From Aquiflexum sp041751335 (GTDB lineage Bacteria > Bacteroidota > Bacteroidia > Cytophagales > Cyclobacteriaceae), in contig NZ_JBGSXS010000295.1 of NCBI RefSeq assembly GCF_041751335.1, forward strand, positions 1-26,875: a stretch of DNA of 26,875 bases, read 5' to 3'. The notes beneath the pieces were generated by a model, which made no database searches, had not been told where the DNA came from, and was given only the letters and a program-made list of their open reading frames with translations. The position numbers and the translations under genes were made by a program. Position 1 is the stretch's first letter, and each line of letters begins with the position of its first letter. This document shows positions 1 to 7,575 of this stretch, piece after piece.

Positions 1-1
1 G

Positions 2-67
2 GGATGGTTTGAATGGAAATTTGATGAGGCCTTACAGGCTGATTTTAATCAGTGCCATTCTACTTAA
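2..67 (+). CDS. C-terminal end of an unidentified protein (partial)
   Basis: An open frame enters from the left edge and stops at TAA 65-67, giving 21 residues (GWFEWKFDEALQADFNQCHS then T). It is too short to assign. The composition, with several W/F and acidic residues, looks protein-like and the frame has no internal stop, but 21 codons can stay open by chance. It would lie on the same strand as the lipoprotein gene that starts 79 bases downstream. Low confidence. Confidence 0.35.
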   Translation, partial: GWFEWKFDEALQADFNQCHST

Positions 68-145
68 TCTGCTTTATCTCCGTTCCATGATATTTCGTAT
101 AGCTACTATTGATCAATTTTGAAATACCAGTAACCCAACTAATTC

Positions 146-1351
146 ATGAATGAAAATGTCATTAAAATCATAACCTTAATCTGTTTTTTAGCATTTTCTT
201 GTGGTCAAAAATCAGATACCGATAATATAGTTGAAGAATATCCCTTTCAAATAATTCCTACGGACAGCATCACAGTCAATAATATTCTGGCGACTTTGTT
301 CCTATTTCAAAATGTCAATGAAGAACATATATTTTTCAGGGACGCCGGTGCTTCGAAAATATTTATATTTGAAAGAAGCGGAAACCTTTTGAATGAATGG
401 TCAAAATCGGGGGATGTTCCCGGTGCATTTAGCATGATAGCCGATAACCTGGTGTTCACTTCAAAAGGGGACATTGTTGTGTCGGATAATCTGAATGGAA
501 TAAAAGAATTCAGCTTAGATGGCACCTTGTTACTGGATGCCAAACCTTTTCAATATCAATCAGGAATCTCTGCAGATGTCAAGCTTTTCAGAAAAACACA
601 GGTCATCAGAAAATCAGGACATGAGTATTTATTGCATCATTTGGATTTGATGGATGAGGTGCAAACTATTGGGGAAAGCTTTTTTAAAAGAAGAAAAAAC
701 CTGCTTTTGACCAGCCTGAGTACCGGTGAAAGCAGTCAACATTTATACTTTCCAACAGAAAGTAAGTTCTTTCAATCAGGCAAGGCTTTTCCATTTGAAG
801 ACTTCAGGCCCATTTTTTATTATGAAGAGAAGGAGTCCAAGTTGTACCTTATATTTCAAAATGAACCTGTGCTTTATGAGTTTGACTGGTCTGAATTCGA
901 ACCCAAACTTATAAATCACTACAGGTTAAATCTGGAAGGTTTTCATGAACATGAAGGCTGGGATTATAACCAAATACCCTATGGCAAATTAAATACTGAA
1001 AACCTGGACAGCCCTTATTCCTCAAAGATTCTCAGTTTGGAAAAAACCGGAGATTATTTTTTGATCAATTATAAGCCTGGCCCTTCTAAGTCTGATGTCG
1101 AAAAATGGAAGCATGCATTTTCCAAAGATGCTCCAAAAAACCTAAAGGAAGAATATTTGGCAAAAGCAGAACCCAGAACGGTAGTATTTAAAGATAAAGA
1201 AATCATCAGTCAGGGAATACATCATCTTAAAATGCACTATGACAGTTACCGCGTGATCGAAGATGAAATATGGTGGATGAAGCCTCTGAACAAGGATAAA
1301 GAAGATGAGTCTTTCACCATATACAAAGGCAATCTAAAGGAAATAATGTAA
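146..1351 (+). CDS. 6-bladed beta-propeller lipoprotein
   Basis: A 401-residue predicted lipoprotein. The N-terminus has a short charged start, a hydrophobic stretch and a lipobox, LAFSC, with the lipidated cysteine at residue 19, so the mature protein should be anchored in a membrane, probably the outer membrane. The body contains repeated strand-turn segments of the kind found in Bacteroidota 6-bladed beta-propeller proteins (for example a blade reading IFIFERSGNLLNEW around residues 70-85). Such proteins are common in this phylum and usually have no known ligand or activity. I see no catalytic motif. It stands alone: the next gene begins 56 bases downstream behind its own promoter-like region. 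The family call is from overall pattern, not from a diagnostic motif; lipoprotein status is firmer than the fold. Confidence 0.75.
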   Translation: MNENVIKIITLICFLAFSCGQKSDTDNIVEEYPFQIIPTDSITVNNILATLFLFQNVNEEHIFFRDAGASKIFIFERSGNLLNEWSKSGDVPGAFSMIADNLVFTSKGDIVVSDNLNGIKEFSLDGTLLLDAKPFQYQSGISADVKLFRKTQVIRKSGHEYLLHHLDLMDEVQTIGESFFKRRKNLLLTSLSTGESSQHLYFPTESKFFQSGKAFPFEDFRPIFYYEEKESKLYLIFQNEPVLYEFDWSEFEPKLINHYRLNLEGFHEHEGWDYNQIPYGKLNTENLDSPYSSKILSLEKTGDYFLINYKPGPSKSDVEKWKHAFSKDAPKNLKEEYLAKAEPRTVVFKDKEIISQGIHHLKMHYDSYRVIEDEIWWMKPLNKDKEDESFTIYKGNLKEIM

Positions 1352-1353
1352 TC

Positions 1354-1373
1354 TTGGGGATTATAATCCCTAA
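1354..1373. promoter_or_regulatory. Palindromic operator-like site 1 upstream of the DUF4143 ATPase
   Basis: TTGGGGATTATAATCCCTAA contains the perfect 14-bp palindrome GGGATTATAATCCC (1357-1370). It begins 3 bases after the stop codon of the lipoprotein gene. A second copy lies 32 bp further on, centre to centre, which is about three helical turns. Perfect symmetry, duplication and placement over a promoter suggest a binding site for a dimeric regulator (inference). Confidence 0.7.
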
Positions 1374-1380
1374 AAAACCG

Positions 1381-1388
1381 TATATTTG
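1381..1388 (+). promoter_or_regulatory. Candidate -7 promoter box for the DUF4143 ATPase
   Basis: TATATTTG matches the Bacteroidota -7 consensus TAnnTTTG at every fixed position. Transcription would start near 1393-1396, inside the second palindrome and only about 12-15 bases before the ATG at 1408, so the mRNA would have a very short leader. A TTG at 1354-1356 is a possible -33 element but sits slightly too far upstream (24-base gap against the usual 19-21). Confidence 0.5.
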
Positions 1389-1406
1389 GGGATTATAATC
1401 CCTAAA
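1385..1406. promoter_or_regulatory. Palindromic operator-like site 2, abutting the DUF4143 ATPase start
   Basis: The second copy of GGGATTATAATCCC (1389-1402), flanked by TTT on the left and AAA on the right, so symmetry extends to 22 bp with one mismatched pair. It ends one base before the start codon at 1408 and overlaps the probable transcription start. A protein bound here would be expected to block initiation (inference). Confidence 0.7.
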
Positions 1407-1407
1407 T

Positions 1408-2556
1408 ATGCATATCACTAGAATTCTTGAGGAAAAGCTAGCTGCGAAAGTAGATTGGAAAAAAGCCCTGATTTTGCTTGGTCCAAGGCAAGTGGGGAAA
1501 TCTACCTTGGTCAATAGATTGGCCCGTGATCTTGATCCTGATTTTCTCTTTTTGAATGGGGATGAAATCCAAACCCAGGAACTTTTGGCCAATTCAAGCC
1601 TTGAATTTCTAAAGGTATATTTGGGTAATTCAAAGGTAATCGTTATCGATGAGGCACAAAGAGTCCAGAATATTGGATTGACACTCAAATTAATCATTGA
1701 TAATTTTAAAGATATCCAATTGATTGTTACCGGATCTTCTTCTTTGGAATTGGCCAGTACTATCAATGAACCTCTGACAGGAAGAAAATGGGAATACAGA
1801 ATATTTCCTGTTTCATGGGAGGAAATAATAGGTTGGAAAGGTCTAGCCAAAGCTCTGCCACAACTTGAAAACCTATTGGTTTTTGGAGCTTATCCTGAAA
1901 TACTTACCCATTCCGGGGATAAAATCCCATTACTCCAAAACTTATCTTCAAGCTATTTATATAAAGACCTGCTTAATTTTCAAGGTATTCGAAAACCTGA
2001 ATTGCTCAACAAACTACTACAGGCTTTAGCATGGCAGGTTGGTTCAGAAGTTAGCTATAATGAGTTGAGCAACACCATTCAAGCAGATAAAGCTACAGTC
2101 TCCAGTTATTTGGACCTATTGGAAAAAGCATATATAATTTTCAGATTAAACCCATACAGTAGAAACCTAAGGTCCGAAATAACAAGTAGCAGAAAAATCT
2201 TTTTTGTAGATAACGGCGTGCGCAATTCTATTATTGGAAATTATGCGCCATTATCAAATCGAAATGATATCGGACAACTGTGGGAAAACTTCCTGATTGC
2301 TGAACGCCAAAAATTACTCAATTATCATGGATTTCATGGAAGGTCTTATTTTTGGAGAACTGTCAAAGGTCAGGAGGTGGACTATGTTGAGGAAATCGAT
2401 GGTGAAATTCATGCCTTTGAATTTAAATGGAATCCTAAAGCCAAAGGAAAAATACCAAATTCATTTATTGAAACCTACACTCCCAAAACCGTAAAAATTA
2501 TACATCGAGAAAACTATTGGGAGTGGTTGGGAACTTATCCTTACAGGAGAAAATGA
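1408..2556 (+). CDS. AAA-family ATPase with C-terminal DUF4143 domain
   Basis: A 382-residue protein of the widespread AAA_14/DUF4143 family of prokaryotic ATPases, whose cellular role is unknown. Walker A is GPRQVGKST (residues 25-33), Walker B is VIVIDEA (78-83, D81/E82), and a TGSSS sensor-like segment follows at 108-112. Residues about 205-255 look like a winged helix (SYNELSNTIQADKATVSSYL). The C-terminal part has an EVDYV...FEFKW arrangement reminiscent of the PD-(D/E)xK nuclease core; DUF4143 proteins often show this, but nuclease activity is not established. Start ATG 1408 follows directly after the second palindrome, with no Shine-Dalgarno. The gene is monocistronic, convergent with the acyl-CoA dehydrogenase. 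The winged helix makes autoregulation through the paired palindromes possible. Family assignment is secure, function is not. Confidence 0.92.
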   Translation: MHITRILEEKLAAKVDWKKALILLGPRQVGKSTLVNRLARDLDPDFLFLNGDEIQTQELLANSSLEFLKVYLGNSKVIVIDEAQRVQNIGLTLKLIIDNFKDIQLIVTGSSSLELASTINEPLTGRKWEYRIFPVSWEEIIGWKGLAKALPQLENLLVFGAYPEILTHSGDKIPLLQNLSSSYLYKDLLNFQGIRKPELLNKLLQALAWQVGSEVSYNELSNTIQADKATVSSYLDLLEKAYIIFRLNPYSRNLRSEITSSRKIFFVDNGVRNSIIGNYAPLSNRNDIGQLWENFLIAERQKLLNYHGFHGRSYFWRTVKGQEVDYVEEIDGEIHAFEFKWNPKAKGKIPNSFIETYTPKTVKIIHRENYWEWLGTYPYRRK

Positions 2557-2650
2557 GTATATATTTTAGTCACAACCTCTTTGTGATCAAAAAAAAACTG
2601 ATTTATGGTTTTGAGTAGTTTAGCCTAATAGAAAATTTTCTAGTAAAATA

Positions 2651-2681
2651 ACTTTCCCAAAGTTCAGAACTTTGGGAAAGT
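2651..2681 (-). terminator. Intrinsic terminator of the acyl-CoA dehydrogenase gene
   Basis: A perfect inverted repeat, ACTTTCCCAAAGTTC (2651-2665) against GAACTTTGGGAAAGT (2667-2681). With the innermost bases open this is a 12-bp stem and 7-base loop. On the minus strand it starts four bases after the stop codon and runs into TTATTTTA, a U-rich tail. The tail on the plus strand is poor, so it mainly serves the minus-strand gene. Confidence 0.8.
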
Positions 2682-2685
2682 CCAA

Positions 2686-3828
2686 TTACTTCAACACCTC
2701 TCTTGAAATCACAATCTTCTGGATCTCAGAAGTGCCTTCACCAATGGTACACAACTTGGAATCCCTGTAAAATTTCTCCACCGGGTAATCCTTGGTAAAA
2801 CCATAGCCCCCAAATATCTGTACCGCTTCGTTAGAAACACTAACAGCAACTTCTGAAGCAAAATATTTCGCTTGTGCACCTGCCAAAGTGACTTTCTCTC
2901 CCCGGTTTTTGAGGTCTGCGGCTTTGAAGGTCAATAACTTTGCAGCTTCCACTTGGGTAGCCATATCTGCCAATTTGAAGGAAATTCCTTGGAAACTGTT
3001 GATGGGTTTATTGAATTGATGCCGCTCTTTAGAATATTGAATAGATGCTTCCAAGGCCCCTTCTGCTATTCCCAAAGAAAGTGCAGCGATCGAAATCCTA
3101 CCCCCATCCAAAATTTTCATAGACTGGATAAATCCATCTCCGACCTCACCCAAAACTTGGCTTTCATGAACCCTACAATCTTCAAATATCATCTCGGCAG
3201 TTTCGGAAGCCCGCATACCAAGTTTGTCTTCTTTTCTTCCTCCTTTGAATCCGGGAGTACCTTTTTCAATCACAAATGCAGTCATACCATGGGAATCCCC
3301 TACTTCACCTGTTCTTGCAATCAATACAGCAATATCTCCTGAAACACCATGAGTGATAAAGTTTTTTGCACCATTGATAACGTAATGATCTCCATCCTTT
3401 ACAGCGACAGTCCGCATATTGCCTGCATCCGAACCTGTATTGGGTTCAGTCAAGCCCCAAGCGCCCAAGAGTTCGCAAGTAGCCAACTTGGGTATATACT
3501 TTTTCTTCTGCTCTTCATTGCCAAACATCATGATATGTCCGGAACAAAGAGAATTATGCGCAGCCATGGAAAGCCCGACTGAAGGATCCAATTTGGATAA
3601 TTCTGCAATGGCAGTCACATATTCCAAGTATCCGAAACCCGACCCACCATACTCAGTAGGAACAAGTACGCCCATGAGACCTAGTTCACCTAATTTTTTG
3701 AAAAGATCCATGGGAAAGTGTTGATTGTCATCCCATTCTTTTCTGAAAGGAGTAATCTCTTTTGCTCCAAAATCACGAATCATTTGAGCAATCATCACCT
3801 GATTCTCATTGAGCTTAAAATTCATCAT
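2686..3828 (-). CDS. Acyl-CoA dehydrogenase
   Basis: A 380-residue FAD flavoenzyme that oxidises acyl-CoA to trans-2-enoyl-CoA, passing electrons to electron-transfer flavoprotein; cytosolic fatty-acid or branched-chain amino-acid catabolism. Length and order match the family: N-terminal helical domain, the middle segment GAWGLTEPNTGSDAGN that contacts substrate and flavin (about 127-142), and a C-terminal helical domain. The catalytic base is expected to be Glu364 in GEGTSEIQ, the usual position for short/medium-chain and butyryl-type enzymes. QIFGGYGF before it is the conserved FAD/dimer segment. Two adjacent ATGs (3826-3828 and 3823-3825) are possible starts. It is transcribed alone and ends in a strong terminator. 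Chain length specificity cannot be read from the sequence; short-chain (butyryl-CoA) type is the best guess. Confidence 0.93.
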   Translation of the reverse strand: MMNFKLNENQVMIAQMIRDFGAKEITPFRKEWDDNQHFPMDLFKKLGELGLMGVLVPTEYGGSGFGYLEYVTAIAELSKLDPSVGLSMAAHNSLCSGHIMMFGNEEQKKKYIPKLATCELLGAWGLTEPNTGSDAGNMRTVAVKDGDHYVINGAKNFITHGVSGDIAVLIARTGEVGDSHGMTAFVIEKGTPGFKGGRKEDKLGMRASETAEMIFEDCRVHESQVLGEVGDGFIQSMKILDGGRISIAALSLGIAEGALEASIQYSKERHQFNKPINSFQGISFKLADMATQVEAAKLLTFKAADLKNRGEKVTLAGAQAKYFASEVAVSVSNEAVQIFGGYGFTKDYPVEKFYRDSKLCTIGEGTSEIQKIVISREVLK

Positions 3829-4060
3829 ATTATTCTTCTAATTTAATATTTGGGTTTATTCCACTAAATTACAAACTTCTTGTGTAAGGTATAGGTTTTC
3901 AAAGTTTTACAAGATTAGGAACTTAGGCTGTCTATCTTCAAAAGACTATCGAAATCAGATAAAGACCCTAATAAATTACAAAATAAATAACAATAATATT
4001 TGATAAAATTGAAATATTATTTTGTTTAAAATATTTTTATATATTCTGTTTCCATGGTCA

Positions 4061-5695
4061 TTATGGTAAAAAAACATCCACAAATTCAAACTTTTGTCCA
4101 TCAAACAATCCTTTGTCACTGAGTTTAAGATTAGGAATCACCAACAAAGCCATAAAACTCAGAGTCATAAACGGAGATTGGAGTCTTGATCCCATTTTTT
4201 TTGCCATTTGGTCTATTTTGGTATATGCTTCGGCTACTTTGTACCCATCCTCATTGGACATAATTCCACCAACTGGAAGAGCCAACACCATTTTTTCTTC
4301 CCTGCTTACTGCGGATACCCCTCCTTTTTTTTCAATCAACAAATTTACCGCCTTACAAATGGATGCATCATCCACACCAACTGCAATGATATTATGCGAA
4401 TCATGACCAACTGATGAGGCAATGGCACCTTCTTTTAAACCAATATTTTTGATAAAAGCTATTGCTGGAGGAGCATTCTCATACCTGTTGACAACAGCGA
4501 TTTTCAATATATCTGATTCGGGATCTGATAGGGCATATCCATCTTTGACATTAATTTCGCCACGGACTTCCGGAGTAATCAACTGCCCATCCAATGCCTC
4601 AATTACCCTCACCGTTTTGCCATCTGCGGGGAGACCAAATTCTTCAACTTGCTTTTCACTAATATTAAAGTTATTGATGATTTTATTATCAACCCTTCCA
4701 ATCAAAGTCTTGCCATTTTCAGCTACTTTTTGCCCATCAATAAAAGTCTGGATTACCTTGAAATCTTTTAAATCCTCCACCAAAATAAAATCCGCAGGGT
4801 CTCCAACCTTTAACTGACCCACGTCCATTTCATAATGCTGAACGGGAGTGATACAGGCTGCTTTTAGCACATCAAAAATATCTTTCCTTTTAGCTACAGC
4901 CCTTTTCACCAATTCATTGATATGGCCTAAGGCAAGATTATCGGGATGCTTATCATCCGAACAAAACATAATCATATCCGGGAAATCATCAACAAGGTCA
5001 ATCAACGCCTCAAAATTTTTAGCAGCACTTCCCTCCCGGATGGCTATTTTCATTCCTAAATGGATTTTGTCCAATGCTTCTTCCTTAGTGAAACATTCAT
5101 GATCAGTGGTAATTCCTGCTGATGCATATTTTGCCGCCAATTCACCTTTAAGCCCGGGGGCATGTCCATCTACGGGTTTTCCATATTTTTTGGCCAGAGC
5201 AATCTTTTCCATGACCAATGGATCTTTATTAATTGTTCCTGGCCAGTTCATCATCTCTGCCAGATAGCTGATTTCTTTTCTTTCTAGCAGGTTATGAATG
5301 TCCTGAACTGTAATTTCCCCTCCTGCCGTTTCGAATGATGTCGCAGGCACACAGGACGGTGCCCCAAAATAAAATTTAAAGGGAACCTGCTTGCCATTGT
5401 CGATCATATAGTTCACTCCTTCCATACCACAAACATTGGCGATTTCGTGAGGGTCGGAGACAGTGGCTACAGTACCATGTGGAACAGATAGTCTTGCAAA
5501 TTCTGCCGGCACCAGCATGGAGGATTCTATGTGAACATGGGCATCGACAAAGCCAGGTAAAATAAAGGGGAGAGAATTGTCCTGCCTGGTCTTTTGAATG
5601 GATACGATTAATCCATTTTCAATCTTTGCTTCAGCACAATAGATGGTCCTTTTGGGGATATCCACCAATTGCCCGGAAATATATAAATCATTCAT
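4061..5695 (-). CDS. ade: Adenine deaminase
   Basis: A 544-residue metal-dependent amidohydrolase that converts adenine to hypoxanthine and ammonia in purine salvage. The fold starts with a small beta-sandwich, then the TIM barrel with the metal ligands His53 and His55 in FVDAHVHIESSM, followed by PHGTVATVSDPHEIANV, both hallmarks of the AdeC type. VDGHAPG and ITTDHECF supply further barrel histidines, and FCSDDKHP the conserved aspartate segment. The C-terminal adenine-deaminase domain with VGHDSHNI is present. Length matches the family, and ATG 5695 is the only sensible start. It is divergent from cmk across 154 bases. No partner purine genes are adjacent. Downstream, 3829-4060 is AT-rich and holds nothing recognisable. 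Confidence 0.95.
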   Translation of the reverse strand: MNDLYISGQLVDIPKRTIYCAEAKIENGLIVSIQKTRQDNSLPFILPGFVDAHVHIESSMLVPAEFARLSVPHGTVATVSDPHEIANVCGMEGVNYMIDNGKQVPFKFYFGAPSCVPATSFETAGGEITVQDIHNLLERKEISYLAEMMNWPGTINKDPLVMEKIALAKKYGKPVDGHAPGLKGELAAKYASAGITTDHECFTKEEALDKIHLGMKIAIREGSAAKNFEALIDLVDDFPDMIMFCSDDKHPDNLALGHINELVKRAVAKRKDIFDVLKAACITPVQHYEMDVGQLKVGDPADFILVEDLKDFKVIQTFIDGQKVAENGKTLIGRVDNKIINNFNISEKQVEEFGLPADGKTVRVIEALDGQLITPEVRGEINVKDGYALSDPESDILKIAVVNRYENAPPAIAFIKNIGLKEGAIASSVGHDSHNIIAVGVDDASICKAVNLLIEKKGGVSAVSREEKMVLALPVGGIMSNEDGYKVAEAYTKIDQMAKKMGSRLQSPFMTLSFMALLVIPNLKLSDKGLFDGQKFEFVDVFLP

Positions 5696-5804
5696 AAAAT
5701 AAAGGTTTTGATTTTTGTTAATCCAAATTATAACAGGAAAATGGATTACTCTTACAAGAAAGCGGAATACATCTTTTTGTCAAAGAATTTAGATTTAAAA
5801 CTAC

Positions 5805-5812
5805 TATATTTG
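5805..5812 (+). promoter_or_regulatory. Candidate -7 promoter box for cmk-ispH
   Basis: TATATTTG fits TAnnTTTG exactly and lies 37 bases before the cmk ATG. A TTTG at 5776-5779 could be the -33 element, though the 25-base gap is longer than usual. Confidence 0.5.
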
Positions 5813-5849
5813 CGCCTGAAATTAGTTACGCCAAGATTACTTTTATTAG

Positions 5850-6557
5850 ATGCAAAGAATTGTAATTGCGATAGATGGATATTCAGGATGTGGCAAAAGC
5901 TCAACCGCGAAGGCGGTGGCAAAAATGTTGGATTATACTTACATTGACTCTGGGGCCATGTACCGTGCTGCGACCCTTCATTTTCAAAATAACCATGTAA
6001 TGCTGTCCAATCAAAAAGAGGTGGACAAAAACCTCGAAAATCTTCAGATTACCTTTCATGTCAACCCTGATAATGGGAACCAGGAGACTTTTCTGAATGG
6101 AATAAATGTGGAAGATGAAATTAGGAGCATGAAAATATCTCAATATGTCAGTGAAGTCAGCAAAATCAAAGAAGTCAGAGCAGCTTTGGTTGCTCAACAG
6201 CAGCATTTGGGAAGAAAAAAAGGTGTAGTAATGGATGGCAGGGATATTTCAACCGTAGTATTCCCTGAAGCTGAATTGAAGATCTTCATGTCTGCAGATC
6301 TCAAAATAAGGGCGGAGAGACGTCAAAAGGAATTGTTGGAAAAAGGCGATGTAGTTGCCTTGGATAAAATCGTAGAAAATCTTGCTGAAAGAGACGAAAC
6401 TGATTCCACCAGAAAAGAAAGCCCCCTAATTAAGGCTGAAGATGCGGTAGAGTTGAATACAAGCTATCTTGGTTTTGAGGAACAGGTAAATCAAATTGTA
6501 GAATTGGCCAAAAAGAGAATTGGCATAGATGATAATGAATATGGAAGTAACCATTGA
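5850..6557 (+). CDS. cmk: Cytidylate kinase
   Basis: A 235-residue cytosolic kinase that phosphorylates CMP and dCMP with ATP for nucleotide recycling. The P-loop is GYSGCGKSST (residues 10-19), followed at once by DSGAMYRA, the conserved CMP-binding segment. MDGRDISTVVFPEA (about 125-138) is the family's other signature and SADLKIRAERRQKE the lid. Length is normal. ATG 5850 places the P-loop ten residues in, as usual. The 3' end overlaps ispH by 17 bases, which suggests co-transcription and coupled translation; this cmk-ispH pairing is a familiar arrangement in Bacteroidota. Confidence 0.96.
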   Translation: MQRIVIAIDGYSGCGKSSTAKAVAKMLDYTYIDSGAMYRAATLHFQNNHVMLSNQKEVDKNLENLQITFHVNPDNGNQETFLNGINVEDEIRSMKISQYVSEVSKIKEVRAALVAQQQHLGRKKGVVMDGRDISTVVFPEAELKIFMSADLKIRAERRQKELLEKGDVVALDKIVENLAERDETDSTRKESPLIKAEDAVELNTSYLGFEEQVNQIVELAKKRIGIDDNEYGSNH

Positions 6558-7443
6558 TAAAAATTCAGGCTATTGTTTTGGAGTAGAATTTGCGATCAAA
6601 ATGGCCGAAGACGAAATGGAAGGCTCTGATAGGTTGTATTGTCTTGGAGATATAGTCCATAATGATATGGAGGTGAAAAGACTTTCAGAAAAAGGGCTCG
6701 TTGTGATTAACAGGGATCAATTACAACAACTCAATGATTGCAAAGTACTGATCAGGGCCCATGGCGAACCACCGGAAACCTACAGGACTGCCATTGAAAA
6801 CAACATAGAATTGATAGATGCTTCCTGCCCTGTTGTCTTGAAGTTGCAGCATAGGGTGAAGACGGCATTTGATAAGATGGAAAAAGAAAAAGGGCAAATT
6901 GTCATTTATGGTAAAAAAGGGCATGCCGAAGTTATTGGCCTAACAGGACAGACATTGGAAAAAGCAATTGTGGTCATGGAAGATAAGGATTTGGAAAAAA
7001 TTGATTTCTCAAAGCCAGTGACCCTATTTAGTCAGACTACTAAAAGCACCAAAGGTTTTTATGAGCTGAAATCCAAAATAGAAGAAAAAATCAAGGCTGA
7101 AAAAGGAACGCTGAATGAACTGGATTTCAATGCCAATGACTCGATCTGTCGTCAGGTATCCAACAGAGAGCCTCAATTATCCAAATATGCTTATGAAAAT
7201 GATGTGATTATTTTTGTCTCAGGGAAAAAAAGTTCAAATGGAAAAGCATTATTTCAGGTTTGCAAAGGAGTTAATGAAAGGAGTTATTTCGTGGAGAATG
7301 AAACTGAAATTGATCCTAATTGGCTCAACTCCGATGATAAAGTAGGAATCTGCGGAGCTACCTCTACGCCTATGTGGCTTATGGAACAGGTCATGCAGCA
7401 TCTGAAATCCATGGAAGAGAATTTGATTTTGGAGAATAATTGA
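6541..7443 (+). CDS. ispH: 4-hydroxy-3-methylbut-2-enyl diphosphate reductase
   Basis: A [4Fe-4S] reductase that performs the last step of the MEP pathway, turning HMBPP into IPP and DMAPP. From ATG 6541 the protein is 300 residues, beginning MEVTIDKNSGYCFGV. The three cluster cysteines fall at Cys12 (GYCFGV), Cys96 (ASCPVV) and Cys203 (NDSICRQ), close to the positions in well-studied IspH proteins. RAHGEPP supplies a substrate-binding histidine. In-frame ATGs at 6529 and 6535 would add four or two residues; I chose 6541 because it puts the first cysteine at position 12. All three starts lie inside the end of cmk. The presence of ispH indicates that this organism makes isoprenoids through the MEP route. 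Confidence 0.95.
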   Translation: MEVTIDKNSGYCFGVEFAIKMAEDEMEGSDRLYCLGDIVHNDMEVKRLSEKGLVVINRDQLQQLNDCKVLIRAHGEPPETYRTAIENNIELIDASCPVVLKLQHRVKTAFDKMEKEKGQIVIYGKKGHAEVIGLTGQTLEKAIVVMEDKDLEKIDFSKPVTLFSQTTKSTKGFYELKSKIEEKIKAEKGTLNELDFNANDSICRQVSNREPQLSKYAYENDVIIFVSGKKSSNGKALFQVCKGVNERSYFVENETEIDPNWLNSDDKVGICGATSTPMWLMEQVMQHLKSMEENLILENN

Positions 7444-7530
7444 TAACAATTTGAAATAATGATTTGACTAGTTAGTGACCAAGCTCACAAATATTACCAA
7501 AATTATCTTCTTATAACTGATCTATTTTAT

Positions 7531-7538
7531 TAGATTTG
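7531..7538 (+). promoter_or_regulatory. Candidate -7 promoter box for the nqr operon
   Basis: TAGATTTG matches TAnnTTTG at all fixed bases and lies 37 bases before the nqrA ATG. No good TTTG is visible at the -33 distance. No terminator was found between ispH and nqrA, so some read-through is possible. Confidence 0.5.
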
Positions 7539-7575
7539 AGGCGTTTTTCAAAAGACCATACAGTCCAAAAATCAT

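Noticed and set aside
1314..1850. 178-residue minus-strand open frame over the start of the DUF4143 gene
   Set aside because: It is antisense to the conserved Walker A and B region and to the palindromic promoter; no protein-like motif is visible.
2570..2586. Inverted repeat TCACAA/TTGTGA after the DUF4143 gene
   Set aside because: It is followed by an A run, not a T run, on the plus strand, so it does not work as a terminator of that gene, and 6 bp is weak.
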